Below, one piece after another: positions 6,764-13,576 of a stretch of 14,535 bases of DNA. Position 1 is the first letter of the stretch; each line of letters opens with the position of its first letter. Origin of the DNA: JAERML01 sp035687895 (lineage in GTDB: Bacteria; Bacteroidota; Ignavibacteria; UBA10030; UBA6906); assembly GCA_035687895.1 (NCBI GenBank), contig DASRUE010000237.1:1-14535 (forward strand). The letters are read 5' to 3'. The position numbers and the translations under genes were made by a program. The notes under the pieces are model-generated. The model did not search any database and was not told where the DNA came from. It saw only the letters and a program-made list of their open reading frames with translations.

Positions 6764-7426
6764 GTGACGAGCAAGATCCGAATCCTTCTGATTGAAGATA
6801 ACCGCCTGTTGCGCGAAGGTATTACCGCCATGATCAATGCGCAAGCAGATATGAAAGTTGTGGCAGCATCGGGAGGGAGTGAAAACACTGTGCTCAAGGC
6901 ACGCACCCTGAAACCTCAGGTGATTCTCCTCGATTTCGGCTTGCGGAATCAAAACGGTTTGCGGGTAGTGGCCACGCTGACGAAGGAAACTCCAGAACTC
7001 AAGGTGATCGGAATGGGTCTTATCCCTGCGCAGTTGGACATCGTCGAGTTCGTGCAGGCAGGAGCATCGGGCTTTATTCTGAAGGATGCGACGGTCGAGG
7101 AGTTTCTCACGACCATACGATCGGTGGGCCATGGGGGGAAAATTATTCCACCCTCGCTGACCCACTCACTTTTTTCTCATGTTGTTGAGCACTCACTCAA
7201 GAAGGGAAATGGGCAACTGAACAAAGCAGTGGGAATGACGAAACGTGAGCGTGAAATCATAGCACTGATTGCCGATGCTCTAAGCAATAAGGAAATTGCC
7301 CATCGGCTCAACATTGCGACATATACAGTCAAGAGCCATGTGCACAACATTCTGGAAAAACTTGCATTGCACAGTCGTCTGCAGATAGCAAGGTATTCGG
7401 GCGACGACGAGACGTCTCCAACCTGA
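6764..7426 (+). CDS. NarL/FixJ-family response regulator (REC + LuxR-type HTH), atypical switch residue
   Basis: A 220-residue paralog of the regulator at 1088, similar over its full length. The receiver has E11/D12, phospho-acceptor D56 (VILLDFGL) and K106 (FILKDAT). The switch Ser/Thr position is G84 (VIGMGLIP). The LuxR-type HTH contains TKREREIIALIADALSNKEIA and TVKSHVHNILEKLALHSRL. The start is GTG 6764, because upstream ATGs at 6750 and 6753 run into a stop; no Shine-Dalgarno sequence is obvious. A strong promoter lies 79 nt upstream. Its last 27 codons and downstream spacer recur in diverged form at 9885-10250, behind the KaiC-like gene. It may regulate that gene, but this is an inference from position. 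Confidence 0.9.
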   Translation: MTSKIRILLIEDNRLLREGITAMINAQADMKVVAASGGSENTVLKARTLKPQVILLDFGLRNQNGLRVVATLTKETPELKVIGMGLIPAQLDIVEFVQAGASGFILKDATVEEFLTTIRSVGHGGKIIPPSLTHSLFSHVVEHSLKKGNGQLNKAVGMTKREREIIALIADALSNKEIAHRLNIATYTVKSHVHNILEKLALHSRLQIARYSGDDETSPT

Positions 7427-7534
7427 TCGACACTTCCTCTGATCAACACCAGAGTTACGTCCTCTTCCTGTCGCGGTTTCCCTTACCCCTATGAATCAAT
7501 ATGCGAAGTATGCCGAAGGCATCCGTTAGCAGAA

Positions 7535-7655
7535 TGTTGAAAAAGGAGGTTTGCCACAGAGTCACGAAGACACTGAGGAGAGGAAGGTTTGATTTTGTCC
7601 TCTTTTCATCACAGTCACTCCGTGCCTCCGTGGCCAAGAATTTTGTTTTTCAACA
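7535..7655. repeat. 121-nt imperfect palindromic element
   Basis: The ends TGTTGAAAAA (7535-7544) and TTTTTCAACA (7646-7655) are exact reverse complements. Further in, TTGCCACAGAGTCACGAAG is mirrored by CGTGCCTCCGTGGCCAAG with a few mismatches. The RNA would form one long, interrupted hairpin. The repeated short CACAGAG/CACTGAG-like words resemble dispersed palindromic repeats seen in many environmental bacterial genomes. No coding capacity is convincing here. Confidence 0.65.
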
Positions 7656-7745
7656 CCCAGTTAGGGATCCGATCTTCCTATGAAGAGCACTTACTTCTTC
7701 AGAAAGGGTTAGCTACTCTTTCATCCTTCCTGTCGATTCCCTTCC

Positions 7746-7762
7746 ATACCAATCATTGGTAT
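7746..7762. promoter_or_regulatory. Perfect palindrome resembling a NarL-type inverted heptamer site
   Basis: ATACCAAT and ATTGGTAT flank a single C. The core heptamer TACCAAT resembles the NarL/NarP half-site (TACYNMT-like), here as an inverted pair with a 1-nt rather than 2-nt gap. It lies between a NarL-family regulator gene and the KaiC-like gene and is not conserved in the duplicated spacer. Operator function is an inference. Confidence 0.4.
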
Positions 7763-7871
7763 ACTTCTTCACAGTCTGTATAGGGCGGTGGCACTACGGT
7801 GTGGTGTATCAAAAACAGGTAACCGCATAACGGAGCCCAATGTGGCCCAAAGTTACGACGGCCGCGAAGCG

Positions 7872-7902
7872 GATGGAGGCTTCCTCCGATCTCCCTTTTT
7901 TT
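7872..7902 (+). terminator. Possible leader terminator or attenuator before the KaiC-like gene
   Basis: GATGGAGG pairs with CCTCC-g-ATC (7872-7891, one bulged G) around loop CTT. A run of seven T (7896-7902) follows after CCC. Downstream, TCAAAAAGGG (7930-7939) can pair with the CCC-T-run, and AAAGGGAT (7934-7941) can instead pair with ATCCCTTT (7955-7962). Alternative folding is therefore possible. The T-run is separated from the stem, so this is weak. Confidence 0.3.
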
Positions 7903-8127
7903 GAATCCTTCATCAATACTACATCCCTCTCAAAAAGGGATTAGGTCCTTTATCATCCCTTTGGACTATTGTTTCGTTTTACAGATGTTTCTATCCTTTA
8001 TTGAGGTATAGGGACTCTTCTAAGGGGTTGTACTACGTTGTTAGCAGATGGATATTGGTGTCAAGCGAAAATAGAAATGACAGATTTTATTACACGTAAC
8101 AGAAACATATCCCAAGGGGCAAATATC

Positions 8128-9891
8128 ATGAAGAAGAAAGAGGCACAATCTCAACGTAATGTCCTTCCAAAATCCCCCACAAGTATTCAAGGATTGGACG
8201 AAATCACGGGCGGAGGATTACCGAAAGGCAGACCGACGCTTGTATGCGGCGGTGCAGGTTGCGGAAAGACCCTCTTTGCCATGGAGTTCCTCGTCCGCGG
8301 AGCAACGCAGTACAATGAACCGGGCGTCTTCATGTCGTTCGAGGAAACAGAGAAAGAACTCACAGCAAACGTTGCTTCGTTGGGATTCGATTTGAACAGC
8401 CTTGTAGAGCGCAAAAAGATTTGGCTTGAACACATACACGTTGAACGGGGTGAAATCGAACAAAGCGGTGAATATGATTTGGAACGTTTCTTTGTCAGGA
8501 TCTATCACGCAATTGAGAGCATCGGCGCTAAGCGTGTTGTGCTGGATACCATGGAGTCACTCTTTTCAGAGTTGCCAGATCCTCGTATACTGCGTGCTGA
8601 ACTGCGCCGGTTATTCCGCTGGCTGAAAAAGAAAGGCGTTACAACAATAATTACTGCAGAGCGAGGTGAAGGTGCCTTAACGCGTCAAGGTTTGGAAGAG
8701 TACGTCTCCGACTGTGTCATTCTGCTCGATCATCGCGTGAACGATCAATCATCCATACGACGGCTGCGTATTGTCAAATACCGTGGTTCAACGCACGGTA
8801 CGAATGAGTATCCGTTCCTTATTGATGAAGATGGTTTTTCTGTTCTGCCTGTCACTTCCCTCGGACTGAATTACTTTTCATCCAACGTAAGAGTTTCCAC
8901 CGGTATTCCGCGTCTTGACACAATGCTCTCCGGCAAAGGTTACTTTCGCGGCAGTACAGTGCTTGTTTCAGGCACCGCCGGTACGGGCAAGACGAGCATA
9001 GCCGCGCAATTTGCGGAAGCGGCATGCAAGAGGGGAGAACGCGTTCTCTTTTTTACCTTCGAAGAGTCGCCTAGTCAGCTTGTGCGCAATATGCGTTCAA
9101 TTGGAATAAGTTTAGAACCGTGGGTGAAAAAAGGGTTGCTTCAGTTTCATGCAACACGTCCGACACTCTATGGCTTGGAAACTCATCTGACGACGAGTAT
9201 CAAATTGATCAATAAATTTGAACCGAACGTCGTTATCCTCGACCCAATTAATGGATTCATGATTGGAGAGAACCAAACTGAAGTCAAAACAATGTTACTG
9301 CGCCTTGTAGATTTTTTGAAGATGAAGCGGGTCACTGCATTCTTCACCAGTCTCACTTCCGCCGGCGACAAAATGGAGATGAGCGATGTTCACATCTCAT
9401 CCTTGATAGATACATGGTTGCTTGTGCGTGATATTGAAATTGGAGGTGAACGGAACAGAGGATTGTATGTGCTTAAATCGCGCGGTATGGCGCATTCGAA
9501 TCAGATTCGCGAGTTTTTGCTGACAGACCACGGTATCGAACTCCTTGATGTCTATGTTGGCGCGGACGGTGTCTTGACAGGCTCGGCGCGATTATCGCAG
9601 GAGACGAAAGACGACGCGGAACAATTATTGCGTCATCAAGAAATCGGAAGCAAACAATTTGGATTAGAGCGTAAGCGTGAAGCGATGGAAGCCCAGATTG
9701 TTGTGCTACGATCTGAATTTGAAGCCGAAGAATCAGAAGCGCTCAAAGTCATCGGGATTGAAAAGGCAAGGAATGAACGCTTCACTCAAGACAAGATAAG
9801 AATGGGTAAGAGTCGAAGAGGTGACGTGTCTATAAAAACATCTGGCATAAACAAGAAGAAAACAAAATATTTAGGGGAACGCACTGCATAA
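8128..9891 (+). CDS. KaiC-like double-domain RecA-fold ATPase
   Basis: A 587-residue protein with two tandem KaiC/RecA domains. Domain 1 has Walker A GGAGCGKT (G41-T48), catalytic E72/E73 (SFEETEKEL) and Walker B ending at D140. Domain 2 has Walker A GTAGTGKTS (282-290), E312/E313 (FEESPSQL) and Walker B ending at D372. The segment SDVHISSLIDT places S424/S425 at the positions of the cyanobacterial KaiC phosphosites S431/T432, so autophosphorylation is plausible. After about residue 490 the chain becomes a charged coiled-coil-like tail (residues about 495-560), unlike the short KaiA-binding tail of cyanobacterial KaiC. ATG 8128 is preferred because AAGGGG lies 8 nt upstream; in-frame TTG 8038 and ATG 8077 are alternatives. 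No kaiA, kaiB or histidine kinase is nearby; the neighbour is a NarL-type regulator. The stop codon lies inside the duplicated regulator tail. Sampled GC is lower than in the upstream genes. Confidence 0.9.
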   Translation: MKKKEAQSQRNVLPKSPTSIQGLDEITGGGLPKGRPTLVCGGAGCGKTLFAMEFLVRGATQYNEPGVFMSFEETEKELTANVASLGFDLNSLVERKKIWLEHIHVERGEIEQSGEYDLERFFVRIYHAIESIGAKRVVLDTMESLFSELPDPRILRAELRRLFRWLKKKGVTTIITAERGEGALTRQGLEEYVSDCVILLDHRVNDQSSIRRLRIVKYRGSTHGTNEYPFLIDEDGFSVLPVTSLGLNYFSSNVRVSTGIPRLDTMLSGKGYFRGSTVLVSGTAGTGKTSIAAQFAEAACKRGERVLFFTFEESPSQLVRNMRSIGISLEPWVKKGLLQFHATRPTLYGLETHLTTSIKLINKFEPNVVILDPINGFMIGENQTEVKTMLLRLVDFLKMKRVTAFFTSLTSAGDKMEMSDVHISSLIDTWLLVRDIEIGGERNRGLYVLKSRGMAHSNQIREFLLTDHGIELLDVYVGADGVLTGSARLSQETKDDAEQLLRHQEIGSKQFGLERKREAMEAQIVVLRSEFEAEESEALKVIGIEKARNERFTQDKIRMGKSRRGDVSIKTSGINKKKTKYLGERTA

Positions 9892-9970
9892 CATTCTGGA
9901 AAAACTGGCATTGCATAGTCGTCTACGGATAGCAAAGCATATGCGCGACGACGAGACGTTTCCAACCTGA
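9885..9970 (+). pseudogene. 3' remnant of a NarL-type response regulator gene
   Basis: In the frame starting at 9887 the sequence reads HNILEKLALHSRLRIAKH and ends in DDETFPT with TGA at 9968-9970. This matches the last 27 codons of the regulator ending at 7426 (HNILEKLALHSRLQIAR to DDETSPT). Everything upstream of this point belongs to the KaiC-like gene, whose TAA (9889-9891) overlaps the remnant. No start codon or receiver domain is left. Confidence 0.85.
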
Positions 9971-10250
9971 TCGACACTTTCCTCGAATCAACACCAGCAT
10001 TGCCTCCTCCCCCCTGTCACGGTCTCCCGACACTTCGGAAGCGATAGAGAGTCCGCGGCCCAGCGTTCCTAATCCTCTTCGAACGATGGAGTGACGTTTG
10101 AACCGCTGTATTCTCCTCCATGACGAACGACAAATTTTGTCCAAGCCAACACCCTGCCGGGAGTTTCCTTCTCAAAAAGTAGCTAGCTACCCTTTCATCC
10201 TTTCGGTCGATTGTATGTCGAGGTTATCATCGGTACACTGTTCCACACGC
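9885..10250 (+). repeat. Copy 2 of the regulator-tail plus spacer module
   Basis: A diverged direct repeat of 7350-7775. After the regulator remnant the spacer keeps ATCGACACTTTCCTCGAATC, then CAACACCAG and TGTCACGGTCTCCC (9970-10027). After a variable gap it keeps CTTTCATCC and GTCGATT (10192-10215). The middle, 10028-10165, contains AATTTTGTCC and CAACACCC, possibly a decayed right arm of the palindromic element found in copy 1. The perfect 12-bp palindrome GTAGCTAGCTAC (10179-10190) is degenerate in copy 1. The rest, to the next gene at 10342, shows nothing I can name. Confidence 0.75.
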
Positions 10251-10341
10251 AGAAAGAGGTTTTTTGAATTGCTGTGAAGCTAAACAACAGAAACAAACCA
10301 AGCAAGAGAAGCGATACTCATTTAACTAAAAAGGTACGCAA

Positions 10342-11133
10342 GTGCAAAAACTCAGTAAGTATTCTAAGTTACCCATTACGATGTGGCTGACGGTATTACT
10401 CCTGGTCGTTATTGTCGCCGGATGCGAAAAAGATGATACTGCAGTAGCTCCAACACCAACAGTCATACCTCTTCAAACTACCGTGCAGGCAACGGTCGAC
10501 CTTCGATCCACCACAGGTTTTGTGATTCTTGCTGGTTCGTTAGTTTCCAACGTTCCAACATCTGCCATCACAGGGGATCTTGGATTGAGTCCTGCTGCAA
10601 GATCATTCATTACCGGTTTTGGCTTGACCGAAGTAACCGGGACAATATACGCTGCTGATGATGCTTCTCCTGTTCCTGTTATGTTAACAGCGGCAAAAGG
10701 CGATTTGACAACGGCGTATAATGATGCGGCGGGACGTACATCAGCAGATATGGTACTTCTTGCCGGGAATCTTGGCGGGCTGACACTGACACCCGGTCTG
10801 TATAAATCCAGTGGATCACTTGAAATATCGTCAGGTGATCTCACCTTCGATGCCAGGGGGGATGCTAATGCTGTTTTCATCGTGCAGATAGCATCCACAC
10901 TTATCACAACATCGGGTCGCCAGATTATTTTGAGTGGCGGTGCGAAGGCTTCGAACATTTTTTGGCAGGTTGGCACTTCAGCGACTCTTGGAACGACCTC
11001 TGTCTTCAAGGGGACCATTATGGCTGATCAATCAATCTCGCTGAATACCGGTGCAACAATTGAAGGCAGATTGTTAGCACGTATTGCCGCGATAACATTA
11101 GCCGGCAATACTATTGTAAAGCCAGCGCCGTAA
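10342..11133 (+). CDS. DUF3494 (ice-binding-type) lipoprotein
   Basis: A 263-residue exported protein. Residues 15-27 are a hydrophobic signal ending in lipobox VAGC (C28), so it should be lipid-anchored. From about residue 50 to the end it matches the DUF3494/ice-binding family: GFVILAGSLVSN, the ITGDLGLSP motif, YNDAAGRT, LTPGLYKSSGSL, FIVQIASTL and GGAKASNIFWQVG, finishing with TLAGNTIVKP. This family folds as an irregular beta-solenoid and includes antifreeze proteins and adhesin modules, so ice binding itself is not proven. GTG 10342 has AAAGG 8 nt upstream; ATG 10381 is an alternative that still keeps a signal peptide. It is followed 71 nt later by a paralog secreted by a different route. 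Confidence 0.85.
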   Translation: MQKLSKYSKLPITMWLTVLLLVVIVAGCEKDDTAVAPTPTVIPLQTTVQATVDLRSTTGFVILAGSLVSNVPTSAITGDLGLSPAARSFITGFGLTEVTGTIYAADDASPVPVMLTAAKGDLTTAYNDAAGRTSADMVLLAGNLGGLTLTPGLYKSSGSLEISSGDLTFDARGDANAVFIVQIASTLITTSGRQIILSGGAKASNIFWQVGTSATLGTTSVFKGTIMADQSISLNTGATIEGRLLARIAAITLAGNTIVKPAP

Positions 11134-11204
11134 GCAAGAGGAATTTCTTACGCAATAAAACAGGTCGTACTTCATTTCCACTAACTACACTACATAGAGG
11201 GTTT

Positions 11205-12293
11205 ATGAACACTCGTATAACACATACAGCAGGTATTTTAGACCGAATGGCGCGCTTCCTCGGAGCGATGCTGACGGTTGCTTTGATGGTGGTGCCTGCC
11301 ATCGCTATTTCTCAGTCGTCACCAGTAAACCTTGGAACAGCTGCCGATTTCGTGATTCTGGCAAAAACAGGAATCTCAACCACGGGCATCACCTCAATTA
11401 CTGGTGATATCGGAGTGAGTCCTATAGCTGCAACAGCCGTAACTGGATTTGGATTAATATTGGATTCCTCAGGTACATTTTCGACATCATCGTTAGTCAC
11501 CGGAAGGGTATATGCCGCCGATTATGCGCCACCAACTCCAACGAAAATGACTACGGCTGTAAGCGACATGGAAACCGCGTACACCGACGCCGCCGGGCGG
11601 ACATTACCCGATTTTACTGAACTGTACGGCGGAGATGTTACCGGGCAGACCCTCACTCCCGGTCTTTACAAATGGAGTACTGGGGTCCTGGTATCTGCAG
11701 GTGGTGTTACGATCTCGGGTAGCGCAACCGATGTCTGGATCTTCCAGATAGCGCAGAATCTCGAATTAGCCGACGGTGCCATGGTTACTCTCGCCGGCGG
11801 TGCAAAGGCCTCTAACATCTTCTGGCAGGTTGCCGGCCAAGTTACCCTTGGAATGACGGCTGCAATGAAGGGAATCATATTGTGTCAAACAGCTACGGTG
11901 ATGGTTACCGGCGCAACGCTGAACGGCAGAGCGCTAACACAGACCGCAGTTACGTTAGACGCGAATACCATCACCCAGCCGGAGGGGACAACCGCTGTCG
12001 AGATTGGATTAGCGCCTCAAGAATTCGCGCTCTTCCAGAACTATCCGAATCCGTTCAATCCGTCAACAAAGATTCAATACACAATTGGAAATGCCGGTTT
12101 GGTCTCCCTCAAGGTGTATGATGTGCTTGGTCATGAAGTTGCTACGCTTGTGAACGGCCGCCAGGAAGCCGGCAGCTACACCGTGCCGTTCAATACCAAC
12201 AAGGGAACACTCAGTCTCTCGAGCGGTGTATACTTCTACCGTTTGGAAGCCGGATCCTTCGTCTCAATGAAGAAGTTAATCCTCATGAAGTAG
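11205..12293 (+). CDS. DUF3494 (ice-binding-type) protein with type IX secretion sorting domain
   Basis: A 362-residue secreted protein. A Sec signal peptide (about 1-36, hydrophobic LTVALMVVPAIA) leads to a DUF3494 domain (about 40-265) with ADFVILAKTG, ITGDIGVSP, YTDAAGRTLPD, LTPGLYKW, FQIAQNL and GGAKASNIFWQVAGQVTLG. The C-terminus is a Por-type T9SS sorting domain: FALFQNYPNPFNPSTKIQYT (from about residue 275, Q278 onward), VYDVLGHEVATLVNG and a GVYFYRLEAG to KKLILMK end. Such domains target proteins across the outer membrane and are usually removed or used for surface attachment. ATG 11205 has AGAGGG close upstream. It is a tandem paralog of the preceding lipoprotein. The sorting domain is the main taxonomic clue in the window. 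Confidence 0.9.
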   Translation: MNTRITHTAGILDRMARFLGAMLTVALMVVPAIAISQSSPVNLGTAADFVILAKTGISTTGITSITGDIGVSPIAATAVTGFGLILDSSGTFSTSSLVTGRVYAADYAPPTPTKMTTAVSDMETAYTDAAGRTLPDFTELYGGDVTGQTLTPGLYKWSTGVLVSAGGVTISGSATDVWIFQIAQNLELADGAMVTLAGGAKASNIFWQVAGQVTLGMTAAMKGIILCQTATVMVTGATLNGRALTQTAVTLDANTITQPEGTTAVEIGLAPQEFALFQNYPNPFNPSTKIQYTIGNAGLVSLKVYDVLGHEVATLVNGRQEAGSYTVPFNTNKGTLSLSSGVYFYRLEAGSFVSMKKLILMK

Positions 12294-12337
12294 TTTTGTG
12301 TAGGGGGAAACACCGGTAAACCACCACAGGAGGAAAA

Positions 12338-12682
12338 TTGAAAAGTACCATCATTGCTGTTGCTGCACTTGCAGTTCTCTTATCCTTCACTGGATGTTCT
12401 GACGACCCACCGAGTGTCCGGGTAGTGAACCAACGGGCCACCAAAGCGAATGTTCAATTCAAGCAAGCCAACGGAAACACGATCAATCATAACGATGTGG
12501 AATCCGGGACGTACAGCAACTTTCAAGACGTCGCTGAAGGAGCTATTGTTGTTACCGCAGTAATTCAGAATGAGTCTGTATCTCCTGCGACTACGTTCAA
12601 TGCTTCAAACGACAACAACTACACAGTTGTTATTCTCGGCGGAGACCCTCCAACACTGAGGGTGGATACGCAGGGCAAATAG
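12338..12682 (+). CDS. Small lipoprotein of unknown function (DUF4397-like pattern)
   Basis: A 114-residue protein starting at TTG 12338 directly behind a strong ribosome site, AGGAGGAAAA. Its signal peptide ends in lipobox SFTGC (C20). The mature part is a single beta-rich domain with VRVVNQ, ANVQFKQANG, then ESGTYSNFQDVAEGAIVVTAV and NNYTVVILGG. This rhythm resembles the DUF4397-type beta sandwich of surface lipoproteins, but the match is loose. It sits 44 nt after the T9SS-sorted protein and may be co-transcribed with it. The function is unknown. Confidence 0.7.
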   Translation: MKSTIIAVAALAVLLSFTGCSDDPPSVRVVNQRATKANVQFKQANGNTINHNDVESGTYSNFQDVAEGAIVVTAVIQNESVSPATTFNASNDNNYTVVILGGDPPTLRVDTQGK

Positions 12683-12759
12683 CAGCGTGTCGGAATCGGA
12701 GCAATGGTAATTAAAGAAATCATAGAATAAATTAAACCAATAAAGAAAGGATATTTGTT

Positions 12760-12921
12760 ATGCTGTACACTATCGCTGTTGTTCTCGTCGTCCTGTGGCT
12801 CTTAGGGCTGGTTACTTCCTACACCATGGGCGGTTTTGTTCACGTTCTTCTGGTAATCGCCATTGTGGCTGTCTTGCTTAGAGTCATTCGCGGACAAAAT
12901 GTGTTTGGTACTAAGAATTGA
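12760..12921 (+). CDS. Lmo0937-type mini membrane protein (53 aa)
   Basis: A 53-residue protein with two hydrophobic segments (about 2-18 and 25-44) joined by SYTMGGFVH, followed by a short basic tail. The sequence MLYTIAVVLVVLWLLG, then GGFVHVLLVIAIVAVLLR, is the standard pattern of the widespread Lmo0937 family of small membrane proteins, whose function is unknown. ATG 12760 lies 8 nt after AAAGAAAGGA, a good ribosome site. It is flanked by exported-protein genes on the same strand with gaps of 77 and 56 nt, so it may belong to their transcription unit. Confidence 0.85.
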   Translation: MLYTIAVVLVVLWLLGLVTSYTMGGFVHVLLVIAIVAVLLRVIRGQNVFGTKN

Positions 12922-12977
12922 ACAAGGGAATACAATTAGTCAACTAACGCTACAATAATGTAAAGAAGGAGTATACG

Positions 12978-13472
12978 ATGAAACATTCTTGTTATGCAAT
13001 CATCGCACTTTGTTTGTTCCTCGCCGTTCAGGGGTCTGTCGCTCAAGAGAGTGGTTTTGGACTTGGCGTGATCATCGGTGAGCCTACAGGAATCAGCGCG
13101 AAGTTATGGACATCGTCAGTGAATGCGTTTGATTTTGGTCTCGGTTGGTCGATCGGAGGAGATCGGATCGGCAAATACAAGGGAGACTACAATGGAAGAA
13201 GCCGCGTTCATTTTCACATGGATTACCTGTGGCATTCGTTTGAAGCCATTCACTCGTCTGAGCGATTCCCATTGTATTATGGCATCGGCGGCCGCATCAA
13301 CAGTGGTGCTGGTTATGACGGCTCTGTCGCAATTCGAGGTGTATTCGGTATTGCATGGCTGCCACACAACACGCCCATCGATGTATTTCTTGAGCTCGTT
13401 CCGTCACTCCAGTTGACATCATCAACAGGCTTTGGCATTGATGCGGGCATCGGTGCAAGATACTTTTTTTGA
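12978..13472 (+). CDS. Putative small outer-membrane beta-barrel-type protein
   Basis: A 164-residue protein with a Sec signal peptide (about 1-22, ending in VAQ) and a mature part of alternating Gly/aromatic strands: GFGLGVIIGEPTGISAKLW, FDFGLGWSIGG, HFHMDYLWHSF, FPLYYGIGGRI, VAIRGVFGIAWLP and FGIDAGIGARYFF. The final Phe is typical of outer-membrane barrels recognised by the BAM machinery. The length suits about eight strands. ATG 12978 has GAAGGAG 7 nt upstream. The specific function is not recognisable. Confidence 0.7.
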   Translation: MKHSCYAIIALCLFLAVQGSVAQESGFGLGVIIGEPTGISAKLWTSSVNAFDFGLGWSIGGDRIGKYKGDYNGRSRVHFHMDYLWHSFEAIHSSERFPLYYGIGGRINSGAGYDGSVAIRGVFGIAWLPHNTPIDVFLELVPSLQLTSSTGFGIDAGIGARYFF

Positions 13473-13576
13473 CGATCCGGGTTACTCAACGCGATGCATA
13501 CCATTTTGTAAACACAAACCGTCCCGGCTATCAAATTGCCAATCAATTTTGTTTCTACTTCATGAAAGGTGCAACA

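Larger units (their letters stand above)
7350..7775 (+). repeat. Copy 1 of a duplicated regulator-tail plus spacer module
   Basis: This segment holds the last codons of the second response regulator and the spacer behind it. It aligns with 9885-10250. Blocks of near identity include the coding tail (7350-7426) and the stretch after the stop through GTCGCGGTTTCCC (about 7480). Further on, both copies have AGCTAC, then CTTTCATCC, then GTCGATT (7711-7737 here). Indels separate the blocks; the 121-nt palindromic element lies in one of these gaps. Confidence 0.75.
7427..8127. other. Long non-coding stretch upstream of the KaiC-like gene
   Basis: About 700 nt without a credible gene. It contains the spacer module shared with 9971-10250, the 121-nt palindromic element, a perfect 17-nt palindrome (7746-7762), and a set of mutually exclusive hairpins (7872-7962). 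A weak promoter candidate lies at TTGTTT (7969-7974) and TATCCT (7992-7997), 17 bp apart. Short frames here have no recognisable product. The remaining bases, about 7775-7870, show nothing I can name. Confidence 0.6.

Noticed and set aside
7501..7783. Short + strand frames of about 60 codons
   Set aside because: They run through the palindromic element and spacer repeat, with no ribosome site or recognisable product.
2300..7926. Repeated word CTACATCC (2300 and 7919) as a shared operator
   Set aside because: At 2300 it is explained by the loop and arm of a terminator hairpin; two occurrences of 8 nt are not enough.
8038..8127. TTG and ATG starts upstream of the KaiC-like gene
   Set aside because: They have weaker ribosome sites than ATG 8128 (AAGGGG, 8 nt) and add residues not expected before the KaiC domain.
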